This document shows, one piece after another, positions 20,815 to 30,700 of a stretch of DNA of 64,000 bases (within the stretch, counting starts at the first letter, position 1; the number at the start of each line of letters is the position of its first letter). The position numbers and the translations under genes were made by a program. A model generated the notes under the pieces. That model searched no databases. It was not told the origin of the DNA and saw only the letters and a list, made by a program, of their open reading frames with translations. The stretch comes from Bacteroides fragilis (lineage in GTDB: Bacteria; Bacillota; Clostridia; Lachnospirales; Lachnospiraceae): NCBI GenBank assembly GCA_023664485.1, contig JAMPFK010000002.1, forward strand, positions 62,001 through 126,000, written 5' to 3'.

Positions 20815-23223
20815 ATGGCAGAGATTTATAATCACAGAGAAGTGGAGCAGAAATGGCAGAAGATATGGGACGACGAGAAAGCGTTCAGGACCTCCGGGGA
20901 CTATTCCAAACCTAAGTATTATGCGCTTGTTGAGTTTCCTTATCCGTCAGGGCAGGGGCTTCATGTAGGGCATCCGAGGCCCTATACGGCGCTCGATATC
21001 GTTGCGAGAAAAAGGAGAATGCAGGGCTATAACGTTCTTTATCCGATGGGCTGGGATGCTTTCGGTCTGCCAACGGAAAATTATGCGATTCAGAATCACA
21101 TTCACCCGCGGGTCGTGACGGAGAATAACATAAAGCATTTCAGGAGCCAGCTGCATGCGCTGGGCTATTCTTTTGACTGGGACAGGGAAATCAATACGAC
21201 CGATCCGGATTATTATAAATGGACACAGTGGATCTTTCTGAAATTATTTAAAGCTGGGCTGGCTTATAAATCGGAAATGCCGATCAACTGGTGTACTTCC
21301 TGTAAAGTCGGGCTTGCGAATGAAGAGGTGGTGAACGGCGTCTGCGAAAGATGCGGTTCCGAAGTGGTCCGCAAGGTAAAAAGCCAGTGGATGTTAAAGA
21401 TCACGGAATATGCGGATAAGCTCATCCAGGGGCTCGATACGGTGGATTATGTCGAGAAGGTCAAGGTTTCCCAGAAAAACTGGATCGGGAAATCGACCGG
21501 CGCGGAAGTGGACTTTGCGATTAAGGGAAAAGAAGATAAGCTCCGCGTTTATACGACCAGATGCGATACGCTTTTTGGCGCGACCTACATGGTCGTTTCT
21601 CCGGAACATCCGTTGCTCGATAAATATAAGGATGAATTGAAGAACTGGGATGAAATATGCGCTTACAGGGAACAGGCCGCGAGAAAGTCCGATTTCGAGA
21701 GGGCGGAGTTAGCAAAGGATAAGACCGGCGTTAAGCTTGACGGGATGTCCGCGATCAATCCTGTCAATGAAAAAGAAATTCCGATTTTTATTTCCGATTA
21801 TGTCCTGATGGGTTACGGCACGGGCGCGATTATGGCCGTACCGGCGCACGACGAAAGAGACTGGGATTTTGCAAAGAAATTCGGCCTGCCGATCATCGAA
21901 GTGGTGGCGGGCGGCAGAAACGTACAGGAAGAAGTTTATACGGACGTGGCGACAGGCATCCTCTGCAACTCCGATTTCCTGAACGGCCTGCATGTGGCGG
22001 AAGCGAAGGAAAAAATGATTGCTTTTCTGGAAGAAAAGGGAATTGGCGCCGCCAAGACGAATTTTAAATTAAGGGACTGGGTATTTTCCAGACAGCGCTA
22101 CTGGGGAGAACCGATTCCGATCGTGTATTGTGAGAAATGCGGTTATGTGCCGCTCGATGAAAGCGAGCTGCCGCTGCAGCTGCCGGAGGTGGAAAGCTAT
22201 ATGCCGACGGATAACGGCGAATCGCCGCTGGCGGCAATGACTGATTGGGTCAATACTGCCTGCCCATGCTGTGGAGGCCCGGCAAAACGGGAGACAGATA
22301 CGATGCCGCAGTGGGCGGGTTCCTCCTGGTATTTCCTGCGTTACACGGATCCGGAGAACAAAGAAGCGCTGGCCGGTAAAGAAGCGCTGGATTACTGGAT
22401 GCCGGTAGACTGGTACAACGGCGGCATGGAGCATACGACGCTGCATCTTCTGTATTCCCGTTTCTGGCATAAGTTTTTATATGACCAGAAGGTCGTGCCC
22501 TGCCCGGAACCGTATGCGAAGAGGACTTCGCACGGCATGATTCTTGGAGCCAACGGTGAGAAAATGAGCAAATCCCGCGGCAATATCGTCAATCCGGACG
22601 ATATCGTCAGGGAATACGGCGCGGATACGCTGCGTACCTATGAGATGTTTATCGGCGCTTTCGACCTGTCGGCTTCCTGGTCGGAGGACGGCGTAAAGGG
22701 ATGCCGCCGTTTCCTGGAAAGGGTATGGAAATTACAGGATATCATGACCGATGAGAGCGGTTATTCCAAAGATCTGGAGACGAAGATGCACCAGACGATC
22801 AAAAAGGTCGGCAATGATTTTGAAAACCTGAAATACAATACGGCGATCGCGGCCATGATGGCGCTGATCAACGAATTTTATAAGAAGAACAGCGTTACGA
22901 GGGAGGAATACAGGACCCTGCTCGTCCTGCTCAATCCGGTCGCGCCGCATATTACGGAAGAGCTGTGGCAGAGCGTCGGGTTTGCGGGAAGATTATACCA
23001 GACCGGCTGGCCGGGATATGAGGAAGCCAGGACCGTGGAAATGGATGTGGAAATCGCAGTCCAGATCAACGGTAAGATGAGGGCGGCGCTGATGATCGGC
23101 AAGGATGACCCGAAGGACGACGTCCTCGCCAGGGCGAAAGAGGCCGTAGCCGATAAGCTGACCGGAAACATCGTAAAAGAAATTTATGTTCCGGGAAGGC
23201 TTGTGAATATTGTCTGTAAATAG
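20815..23223 (+). CDS. leuS: Leucyl-tRNA synthetase
   Basis: LeuRS charges tRNA-Leu. At 802 aa it is full length for the bacterial type. The HIGH-like motif is HVGH at residues 50-53 in PSGQGLHVGHPRPYT, and the KMSKS loop is at 583-587. The editing domain includes YTTRCDTLFGATYMVVSPEH and GTGAIMAVPAHDERD, so mischarge correction is expected. C-terminal anticodon-binding part ends AVADKLTGNIVKEIYVPGR. Own promoter and downstream terminator indicate a single-gene unit. Confidence 0.97.
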   Translation: MAEIYNHREVEQKWQKIWDDEKAFRTSGDYSKPKYYALVEFPYPSGQGLHVGHPRPYTALDIVARKRRMQGYNVLYPMGWDAFGLPTENYAIQNHIHPRVVTENNIKHFRSQLHALGYSFDWDREINTTDPDYYKWTQWIFLKLFKAGLAYKSEMPINWCTSCKVGLANEEVVNGVCERCGSEVVRKVKSQWMLKITEYADKLIQGLDTVDYVEKVKVSQKNWIGKSTGAEVDFAIKGKEDKLRVYTTRCDTLFGATYMVVSPEHPLLDKYKDELKNWDEICAYREQAARKSDFERAELAKDKTGVKLDGMSAINPVNEKEIPIFISDYVLMGYGTGAIMAVPAHDERDWDFAKKFGLPIIEVVAGGRNVQEEVYTDVATGILCNSDFLNGLHVAEAKEKMIAFLEEKGIGAAKTNFKLRDWVFSRQRYWGEPIPIVYCEKCGYVPLDESELPLQLPEVESYMPTDNGESPLAAMTDWVNTACPCCGGPAKRETDTMPQWAGSSWYFLRYTDPENKEALAGKEALDYWMPVDWYNGGMEHTTLHLLYSRFWHKFLYDQKVVPCPEPYAKRTSHGMILGANGEKMSKSRGNIVNPDDIVREYGADTLRTYEMFIGAFDLSASWSEDGVKGCRRFLERVWKLQDIMTDESGYSKDLETKMHQTIKKVGNDFENLKYNTAIAAMMALINEFYKKNSVTREEYRTLLVLLNPVAPHITEELWQSVGFAGRLYQTGWPGYEEARTVEMDVEIAVQINGKMRAALMIGKDDPKDDVLARAKEAVADKLTGNIVKEIYVPGRLVNIVCK

Positions 23224-23232
23224 AAGCTTCCG

Positions 23233-23271
23233 GAGTCCCGGAGACTGCAGGGCATGCAGTTTCCGGGACTC
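23233..23271. terminator. Bidirectional 17-bp terminator hairpin between convergent genes
   Basis: GAGTCCCGGAGACTGCA (23233-23249) pairs with TGCAGTTTCCGGGACTC (23255-23271) with one wobble and a 5-base loop. It lies between leuS and the minus-strand gene ending at 23277 and can serve both; the T-tracts are weak. Confidence 0.6.
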
Positions 23272-23276
23272 TTCCG

Positions 23277-23552
23277 TTAAGAATTCTTTCTGTTGCGGTA
23301 CACCGCGGTCATTTTATTCATTTTTTCAATCTCTTCGGGCGCGGCGTATTTTTGCAGGGTGCTGATAATGGTATCCATTTCCTCTTCCGTAAAACTGATA
23401 TTTTTTTCCCGGCCGCGTTTGGCGACCGCCATCAGGAAGGGGAGCATCTGCTCTTTGGAAAGCCCGCTGCTTTCAAAAACCAGCGTCTGCAGAAAATTCA
23501 GCTTGGCTTTATCGATATGTGCAACATCGGGATCATCTAACCATGATGCCAT
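23277..23552 (-). CDS. Small helical protein of unknown function (91 aa)
   Basis: A soluble, helical protein with ASWLDDPDVAHIDKAKLNFL at the start and EEIEKMNKMTAVYRNRK at the end. No function recognised. The start is ATG 23552 because AGGAGG lies 7 bases upstream; an earlier ATG at 23570 lies before that site. It is the second gene of a two-gene minus-strand unit with the Met/Gln-rich protein at 23590-24057 and the gap is 37 bases, so the two are probably co-expressed and may interact. Confidence 0.75.
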   Translation of the reverse strand: MASWLDDPDVAHIDKAKLNFLQTLVFESSGLSKEQMLPFLMAVAKRGREKNISFTEEEMDTIISTLQKYAAPEEIEKMNKMTAVYRNRKNS

Positions 23553-23589
23553 GGGAAAACCTCCTAACATGTAATTATTTCAGAATGCG

Positions 23590-24057
23590 CTATGTCTGGC
23601 TGCTGAACGAATCGAACATCGCTTTTTGTTCAGGAGAGAGCATACTCATCAGAATATTTTCCATAGAAGAGCCGTCGGCGTTCTCATTTCCCATATCCGG
23701 GAACATTTCCTGCATGGAGTTCATTGTCTGACTCATTTCCTGATACATTTCCATCATCTGGAGCATGGATTCCATCTGTTCTAACTGTTTTACCTCCGCT
23801 TCCGTGCAGTAGGGCTTTAATTCGCTGCAGAGTTTTTTCATATCAGGAGCGCTTCTTTCCTGCGGGGCCGAACAGACGTGGAAGGGATGCTTCCTGCAAA
23901 TATCCATTGTGTATTTCAGTTCCATATACTTGATGTAGATTGCCATATTTTTCTGCATGGAAGGGTCGATGTAGGGAAGAAGAACCTTGAATTTCTGTAT
24001 TTGATTGTTGGTGTATAAGGCATCAAATGCCATAACGTTCGACGATTCCTCTTTCAT
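23590..24057 (-). CDS. Met/Gln-rich helical protein of unknown function (155 aa)
   Basis: Soluble protein. The N-terminal half (FDALYTNNQIQKFKVLLPYI, then a Cys-bearing region with CRKHPFHVCSAP) is followed by a strongly helical stretch rich in Met, Gln and Glu (MESMLQMMEMYQEMSQTMNS) and the tail MLSPEQKAMFDSFSSQT. The start ATG 24057 has AGGGGAC upstream; the longer frame to 24129 would run through a terminator. No function known to me. Confidence 0.72.
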   Translation of the reverse strand: MKEESSNVMAFDALYTNNQIQKFKVLLPYIDPSMQKNMAIYIKYMELKYTMDICRKHPFHVCSAPQERSAPDMKKLCSELKPYCTEAEVKQLEQMESMLQMMEMYQEMSQTMNSMQEMFPDMGNENADGSSMENILMSMLSPEQKAMFDSFSSQT

Positions 24058-24116
24058 TGTCCCCTGTGCCTTTCGATGCCTGAATGAACTTATCAAAGTA
24101 TATGCGTGATAAGAGA

Positions 24117-24145
24117 AAAATAGGCTCACACAAGGAGCCTATTTT
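24117..24145 (-). terminator. Intrinsic terminator after the Cys-rich gene
   Basis: AAAATAGGCTC (24117-24127) and GAGCCTATTTT (24135-24145) form a perfect 11-bp stem with a 7-base loop. On the minus strand it is followed by a T-tract and lies just after the gene ending at 24176. Confidence 0.75.
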
Positions 24146-24175
24146 CCAGATGTGCTACAAGAAATGAAAGAAAAA

Positions 24176-24406
24176 TTAGCAGAAGGAATTACCGCAGCAG
24201 CTAAAGAGGATCAACAGCCAGATCCAGCTGCCGCATCCGTCGGAGTTGTTGTTGAAAAGGCTGAGACCGTTTCCGCCGCATCCACAGCCGTCGTTGTTAT
24301 TGCCGCAGATAGAAAGTAAAACGATAAGCCAGATCAGGGAACAGCATCCGTTCGATCCCTCTCTTGTGTTATTGCATCCGCATTGAGTTGCTGATAAATC
24401 ACTCAT
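24176..24406 (-). CDS. Cys/Gly/Asn-rich small protein (76 aa)
   Basis: The protein has 12 Cys in 76 residues. Two similar hydrophobic blocks, CSLIWLIVLLSICG and GSWIWLLILFSCCG, are each flanked by Gly-Asn-Cys stretches (GNNNDGCGCGGNG, NNNSDGCGS). It appears to be an internal duplication. There is no signal peptide. The composition resembles small spore-coat or cortex-associated proteins and other high-Cys clostridial proteins, but no family can be named. GGAGG lies upstream of ATG 24406. Monocistronic, with a strong terminator. Confidence 0.7.
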   Translation of the reverse strand: MSDLSATQCGCNNTREGSNGCCSLIWLIVLLSICGNNNDGCGCGGNGLSLFNNNSDGCGSWIWLLILFSCCGNSFC

Positions 24407-24806
24407 GTCTTTATGCCTCCATGTTTTTATTTTGTTTTATGGTTTATCTTATGTGCATGGCAGGTCCAGGTTTCCGTTGAAAAGAAAAAATAGTAAAATT
24501 TATAAAAAGAAAATGGAAGAGCTTCCTGTAAAAAATGCACAATACCATATCTGGTGTTTGATCCGGAATTTTTGCATCGCAGTTTCCACATCTGGCTGCC
24601 TTTTTTCAATTTATGAAATATCGTTTATTATTTTTCTACATTGCCGGAAGCAGAAAGGAGTTGCATTTCTGCTTTTTGTTATGGTATAACTACTTTATCA
24701 TCTATCCATTCTTTGAAGAATTCTTTTTGATCTGTATGACATTTTCAGATTTCCACGATTCAAGAGCGATGATTCCACAAAAACAATGTAAAAAGGAGAG
24801 TAGAGC
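24407..24806. other. AT-rich 400-base intergenic region with an isolated terminator
   Basis: No gene is supported here. On the plus strand AGCAGAAA (24649-24656) pairs perfectly with TTTCTGCT (24666-24673), followed by TTTT, a normal terminator with no upstream plus-strand gene. A short untranslated transcript between about 24450 and 24677 is possible. The remainder is upstream DNA for the Cys-rich gene (minus) and the secreted protein (plus). Confidence 0.4.
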
Positions 24807-25868
24807 ATGAGGAAAAAAATGATGAAAGGCGCGGCGGCTGCAGCGATGACAATCGCCGGCGTTATATCGGCAGTATTCCCGGTACTGGCGGATTCGCCCA
24901 TAAAGAGCGGCGGAAATCTGGTCTACGGGGAAGGGGAAGTATCTTTGCATGCCTCAGATCTTGAATACCTGTATGCCGGGGCGGAGAAACTGCAGCAGGA
25001 ACAGGGACTGACGGAGCTGCCCGATACGCCGGAAGCGGCCGCAGGGAGAAAAGAACAGCTTTCTTCCAGGGGGGTCATTCAGTATGCGGACGGAGCGGTC
25101 GTTATGGATGCTTCTGATTTCGGCCGCCTGGCGGACTGGATGGACGGTCTGGAAAGGGCTTATGCGGACAGCACGGCGAAAGCCGTGGAAGCGCTGGGCG
25201 GAATCGGAACTTTTTTCAGGACGGACGGTTCCATAACGCATGAGCCGGAAGAGGCGGCGGACTCCGGCATGGAGGCCGGAAAGCTGCCTTATTCTAAAAT
25301 AAGCGATGGAATTTCGCAGTCCCAGTCGGTAACGCATCTTGCGGAACAGCAGATCGGGGCGGCCGCCGCGGGAAACCTGAGCAGGGGAACTGCGGCATGG
25401 GTCGATGGGAAACTGCTCATCGGCAATGGGGCGGATAACGATGCCTGCTATCAGAAAGGCTATTCCGCCGGAGAGGCGGCCGGTTATCAGACAGGCTACG
25501 GAACGGGGGTAAAGGATGCGGAAGCGAACGTCAATCCTTCGTCCGCCAGCTATCAGGCAGGCTATGCACAGGGAAAAGCGGATTTTAAGCCGGTTATCCT
25601 TACGGGGGCGATCAGCGATTTCCCGGATTCGACAACCGAACTGCGGGGCAGCGTGCAGATCCCGGCCGGCCTGACCTATGTGTGTGCGGGTATTCAGGTG
25701 ACCCCGTGCAAGGTTTATGAATATCCGAAAGTCGATATGTGGGCCGTGGATGCCAGCTGGAACTATAACAGGGATACGGGTATCGTCTCTTTCAAGCTGG
25801 GGATCGGAGGCGAAAAATATCTGGATTCCCATCCTGTTATGAACTATACGATCATGTATATTCCATAG
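24807..25868 (+). CDS. Secreted protein with YxxGY repeats, function unknown
   Basis: A 353-aa exported protein: signal peptide at residues 1-28 (charged start, Ala-rich core, VLA-D cleavage site). The mature part has an acidic region, then a repeat-like stretch around 215-262 with GYSAGEAAGYQTGYGTG and YQAGYAQGKADF, a spacing seen in phage-tail and surface proteins. The C-terminal about 90 residues look beta-rich (LRGSVQIPAGLTYVCAGI). No sorting signal or membrane anchor, so it is probably released or loosely bound. AAGGAGAG precedes the ATG. It lies just upstream of the sortase gene but has no sortase motif. Confidence 0.75.
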   Translation: MRKKMMKGAAAAAMTIAGVISAVFPVLADSPIKSGGNLVYGEGEVSLHASDLEYLYAGAEKLQQEQGLTELPDTPEAAAGRKEQLSSRGVIQYADGAVVMDASDFGRLADWMDGLERAYADSTAKAVEALGGIGTFFRTDGSITHEPEEAADSGMEAGKLPYSKISDGISQSQSVTHLAEQQIGAAAAGNLSRGTAAWVDGKLLIGNGADNDACYQKGYSAGEAAGYQTGYGTGVKDAEANVNPSSASYQAGYAQGKADFKPVILTGAISDFPDSTTELRGSVQIPAGLTYVCAGIQVTPCKVYEYPKVDMWAVDASWNYNRDTGIVSFKLGIGGEKYLDSHPVMNYTIMYIP

Positions 25869-25880
25869 AAATTCCTTCTA

Positions 25881-25909
25881 TTGATAAGGCGTTCCTAAAA
25901 TGATATAAT
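25881..25909 (+). promoter_or_regulatory. Promoter of the sortase gene
   Basis: TTGATA at 25881-25886, 17-base spacer, TATAAT at 25904-25909. An 11-bp hairpin with a GGAA (GNRA-type) loop, CGGTTCTGCCC 25924-25934 with GGGCGGAACCG 25939-25949, would sit near the 5' end of the transcript, before the AAAGGAG site. Confidence 0.7.
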
Positions 25910-25975
25910 GAGGTACAAAAGTGCGGTTCTGCCCGGAAGGGCGGAACCGTTCCGGACAAAGGAGTCGTTCTGATT

Positions 25976-27151
25976 ATGGCTGATTTTATCGTTGCGGGGA
26001 GGCAGTTCCGAACCCAGGCTGATTATAAGGCAGCGCTGCGGGATCAGGCACAGATAGAAGCAATTAAGAGCAAAATAAATATGGAGCAGCCGGGAGAAGT
26101 CATTCGCTTATCTGCGGATCTGAAGGCGGGGAAATACCGGCTGGCCACGCTGGTCGGCCGGGATTTTAAAGACGAAGTACAGGAACTGGCGGAAAAATAC
26201 AGGAAGCAGGGCTATACCAAAGACAGTAAGGTAAAAGTATCGAAACAGAAAAAGAAAACGGCGGGAACAGGGAAAAAGGGCGGTAAGGGCGCCGCAAAGA
26301 AAGTATCGCTGGAGGATTACGATGCAAAGATGCAGAAGGAGATCAGAGAAGTCCTGAAAAAAAGAGAAAAAAGGAGAAAACTGATCGTCGCTCTCTGCAG
26401 TATCATTGCGCTTGGCTGTTTCGGTTATTACGGCGTTTACTACTATTATGCCGATAAAACGCAGGCCGAATATAACAATCTGTCCGAATTGAAAGGCAGC
26501 GCATCTCTGATTTCCGCATCCGGCACGCAGGGCGTTACGATTCACTATACCGAGGAAGAGGACATAGATCTTACCGTGCTGGAAGAATATGAGACGCTGT
26601 ATAATAAAAATAAGCGTCTGGTCGGCTGGCTCAAAATCGAGGATACGAATATTGATTATCCTGTATTACAGACGACGGATAACGTATACTATCTGGATCA
26701 TAATTTTGATCAGGAATATGACCGGAACGGAAGTCTTTTTCTGGATGCGGAATGCGATATTGTGCACCGGAATACGAATCTGATTATTTACGGGCATCAC
26801 ATGCGTTCCGGTAAGATGTTCGGAAATCTGAATAAATACAGCAGCGAAAGCTACTACAAGGAGCATCCGACGATCCAGTTCGATACCATTTATGAAAAAG
26901 GCACTTACCAGATCATGTATGTATTCCGTTCCAAAATTTATAACGAGGATGAAATCGTTTTCAAATATTATCAGTTTTTCGATGCGGTTTCGGAAAAGGA
27001 ATTTACGTCCAATATGCAGGAGATGGCGGCGCTGTCGCTGTATGATACAGGCGTTACGGCAGACTTCGGCGACGAACTGCTCACCCTCTCTACCTGCGAT
27101 AACTCTGAGACGGACGGGCGTTTTGTTGTCGTTGCCAGAAGAATTCAATAG
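25976..27151 (+). CDS. srtB: Class B sortase with N-terminal cytosolic extension
   Basis: A 391-aa transpeptidase that anchors surface proteins to the wall. Residues 1-130 are a charged Lys-rich region predicted cytosolic; a membrane segment follows at about 136-158. The catalytic domain has GWLKIEDTNIDYPVLQ, the His in YGHHM (274/275), the Cys in LSTCDNSE (Cys374) and the Arg at 382 in DGRFVVVARR. The TLSTC form and the long His-Cys distance are class B. The N-terminal extension is larger than in typical SrtB. Two likely substrates follow at 27755 and 33258. It has its own promoter and terminator. Confidence 0.92.
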   Translation: MADFIVAGRQFRTQADYKAALRDQAQIEAIKSKINMEQPGEVIRLSADLKAGKYRLATLVGRDFKDEVQELAEKYRKQGYTKDSKVKVSKQKKKTAGTGKKGGKGAAKKVSLEDYDAKMQKEIREVLKKREKRRKLIVALCSIIALGCFGYYGVYYYYADKTQAEYNNLSELKGSASLISASGTQGVTIHYTEEEDIDLTVLEEYETLYNKNKRLVGWLKIEDTNIDYPVLQTTDNVYYLDHNFDQEYDRNGSLFLDAECDIVHRNTNLIIYGHHMRSGKMFGNLNKYSSESYYKEHPTIQFDTIYEKGTYQIMYVFRSKIYNEDEIVFKYYQFFDAVSEKEFTSNMQEMAALSLYDTGVTADFGDELLTLSTCDNSETDGRFVVVARRIQ

Positions 27152-27312
27152 ATGGAGCTTTTGAACATGGCGGAATCGAATGTCAGGAAACGGCGCTTGT
27201 AAGATTGTTAAAAAAGGTTATCATAAAGATGACGGTCAGGCTTCCGGCGCCTGCGTATAAGAACGGAATCCCGTATACCGGGAAGCGGTTCTCATGATAT
27301 AGCGGAGAAAAG

Positions 27313-27359
27313 GCGTATTACTGTCTTTTGAACACAAAATATGGTAGTACGCTTTTTTT
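27313..27359 (+). terminator. Intrinsic terminator of the sortase gene
   Basis: GCGTATTA (27313-27320) pairs with TAGTACGC (27345-27352), with one wobble, followed by seven Ts (27353-27359). Confidence 0.65.
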
Positions 27360-27378
27360 GGTTTCTCTAAAAAAAAAC

Positions 27379-27406
27379 TTGCATAAATCCGCAGATATAG
27401 TAAAAT
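27379..27406 (+). promoter_or_regulatory. Promoter of the LRR surface-protein operon
   Basis: TTGCAT at 27379-27384, 16-base spacer, TAAAAT at 27401-27406. The -10 context AGTAAAAT is the same as before leuS. A second TATAAT at 27553-27558 has only a weak -35. Confidence 0.5.
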
Positions 27407-27754
27407 AAAGTTGTGTATTACATAGGAAAAAGGGGATTATCCTGTATATGGTATTGGGGTGGGTACGATATAAGGGCATATTCTGAGCAATGTTCTGAGC
27501 GATTCTGTTTTTATTCAGGGAAAAGACTAATCAAACTGTTCAAAAATGCCGATATAATATAGTAATAACTATGTGCCGTGGTTTTGCCGTACAAAATCCG
27601 CGGCGCGGACGCCTGTTGCCAATCATGCCTTTTGACGCCGTTTCCGGAGAAGGGAATTCCGGGCAAACGGATATTTTGCTGTAATCGTCAAAAGAATTGT
27701 GTATATCATATATCAGACGGATAAAAAGTGTTACTGACAGAAGGAGAGAGTGAT
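27407..27754 (+). other. Long leader of the LRR operon
   Basis: About 340 bases separate the promoter from the start codon. It holds two direct repeats TTCTGAGC (27481-27488, 27493-27500) and a two-part stem: CCGTTTCCGGA (27638-27648) with TCCGG (27658-27662) and AAACGG (27665-27670). No known riboswitch class was recognised. Confidence 0.35.
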
Positions 27755-30700
27755 ATGTCAAAGAAAACACCGGCCAGAAAATCAAAGAGAAGATTAAAAA
27801 GGAGCGTGAGACGGAGTCTTGCGGCTGTTTTAATGATAACCGCGATCGCGGTGGCGGCGATTCCGGTACCGGAGAACGTGGCGGCGCCGGAGGGTGGAAT
27901 CTCCGCGCTGGCGGACACGGCTGCGAAAGCGGATGTGCACGATATGAAGGATTTTGTATATACGCAGACGGGCAATTATGTAAATGACGCGGACGGTAAA
28001 CCGGTGTTGGATACATCGAAAGATGAGAAGGGTATCACCGGGACCAACTTTGTTCTAAATAAGTATGCGGATACAGAGATAGAGAATATCACAATAAACG
28101 AGAATGACAGTGAGGATAAAGGTACGAATACAGACAGGCCGGTCTATGCCTCCCTCGCGATTATAGAGGTAGACAACATCCTGACGCTGAACTGGCAGTT
28201 CATGTATTATAATGTGGTCAATCCGGTGAATAACAGTGTCGGCGGCGTTGTCTGCAAATATAACAGCGCCTTTTCGGCGAATCTGATAACGCTCAGCATG
28301 AATCCGATCACCGCCTACTATACGGTAGAAACTTCTAAATATGACGAGTTCTGGTACGGAAAGCGGAAAGTGGACAGCAGCGGCAATCCTGAGGTCGATA
28401 CAGACGGAAATCCGGTATATACGAAAGCGCCGAATGCGCTGGCAACGACGGAAAGAACCTATAGTTATGCCGATTACGCCGGCCAGCAGGTATCCGGAGG
28501 AAGCGGGGACACGAGCTCATCCCAGGCGGATATGCTTTTCTTCCAGAAATATTTTCCGGATGACTATGCACAGGCAACGGCCGAATTTAAAGCTTACTAC
28601 GACAGATACCAGAATGCGACGGGGGAGAAACCTGCGGTGCCGGACAAAGTGCTCCGTGTTGTGCCGGTCGATCGCCTGAACGACGAACAGAAGAAGCAGT
28701 ATTATTGCGATAATGATACAGGCATAGCGGGAGAAGGGTATACCCTGCGGCTTGTGCACGATAACAGGCCGAATAAGACCGGAGATATTTATCTGGCCTA
28801 TGGCGGCACAAAGGGAGGAGATCAGACGAATGATGACCAGGGTTATCTGGTAAGCAGCACAAGTAAGGTTCTGATGATCGCCATCGGCGATAAGACTTTT
28901 AAGAACGTCAGAAACGTTAAGAATATGACCATTCCGACGATGATAGAATACATAGGGGACGAGGCTTTCGCGGATGCGGTCCTGATGGAGAGCATCGAGA
29001 TCAAAAATGCGAAGCAGATCGGCAACAGAGCCTTTAAAGGCTGCGTTGCGTTGAGGACGGTAGAGCTTGAGCAGGGGACCAGCGTCCTCGGCGCGGAATG
29101 TTTCAGCAATACCGCGCTTGAAAAAATCACGATGCCTTCTACGACCACTACGATCGGGTATGGGGCTTTCGCAAACTGTAAGAGCCTGACGTCCGTTGAT
29201 ATGGATGGCATCCGGACGCCCTGTGAAATCAGGGATTATGCGTTTTATGACTGTTATGCGCTGAATGAAGTTAAAATGGAGAATGCCGCGATCACCAGTA
29301 TGGGAGAAGGCGTCTTTTCGGTAGTGACGGGCTCGCAGCAGTTCGGGATCACGATGCCGCGCTCGATGTCCAACGGGAATACGATCGGCAGATATATGTT
29401 TGCCGGACGTGCCGGCCTGGAGTATGTCATTTTCCCGCAATGGGGGCCGTTGAGCAGCAACAACGCTACCATACCGGACGATATCTTCCATGACTGTACC
29501 GGGCTGAGCTATGTGGAGTTCCCGGCGCCGGCGGACGCGCCGACTTCCTGCGGTTATGTTACCTTTAACCCGGAGAAGCTTTTTGCGGATATCGTTAACC
29601 TGAATTTTTATGTGAAGGGGCCTTATCAGAACAGCAATGCACAGCCTGCGGTGCCGCGCCAGAATACCTGGGTGGCAAAAACTGCGATTGAGAAGATGGC
29701 GGTGCCTTATCAGTATCGGCTGAACGGCAGGGATTACTACGAGGTCTCGCAGAGCGGATATCTTTTATGTGTCGATAAGGACAACGGGATGCTGATATCC
29801 TGTACGTTGGTGGATGAGAACGGTACGATAGAGGGCGGCGAACTGGAGATTCCCGATATGGTGGGCAATACGAAAGTAGAGGGAATCGCGACGGATTGCT
29901 TTAATAATTTCGATAACGGCAAGAGGCAGATCAAAACGCTGATCATCCGGGATAATTCTATTTCCGTTATCAACGATTCGGTTTTTGAGAATTGGGAGAA
30001 TCTGCAGAAAGTATATATTGGCAATTCCGTTACCAAGGTTGGAAATAACGCGTTCAAAGGATGTAAAAAGTTAGTGGATGTTACGTTCGGGAGCCCCGCG
30101 AACGGCGATCATGCGGGATTTACGATCGGGACGGATGCGTTTAAGACGGAAAGCCCCGAGTTGACTTTCCACGGGGATATTATAGAAGGGTATGCGCCTT
30201 TTGAATGGGCGACGGCGCCTGACAATATCATCGAATCCACGATGGGAATCCGGGTATGCTATAAGAGCCTTTCCCCCAGTTTCCTGACGGTAATGTACAA
30301 TCCGATTACGGGATATGTCACATTGCTCGATTATCCCAAGTACAGCCAGGTGAATGATATTCTGAACGATATCCATACGACGAGCGGGGATATCGGACCG
30401 AACAAAACGTATAAAGATTATGTATCGTGGAGAGTAGGAACGCTGTACGGCCAATATGCCGGTTCGGATTTTGACGGTTACAGGTCGGCGTTTGCCAGAG
30501 CCTGGGAAGAGGCCGGGAATGACAAAGAGGCGCGTGAAGCGGTCTATAACGATAAGGCGCTTTATGGCCCGTGGGTAAATACGGAGAATGCGGGACAGTG
30601 GAGGTCATGGCTGAGCGCTTCGGGGTCGGAGACGCCTCCGGTCACTTCCGATCCGGATAATAACGGAGGAGACCCCGGCGCGGTCAATACATTGACGGAT

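Noticed and set aside
24405..24689. 94-codon plus-strand ORF
   Set aside because: Starts antisense to the Cys-rich gene start, lacks a ribosome site, and has AT-rich random composition.
28517..29491. 324-codon minus-strand ORF inside the LRR gene
   Set aside because: Lies opposite an intact LRR frame and has Arg/His-rich shadow composition; no motif.
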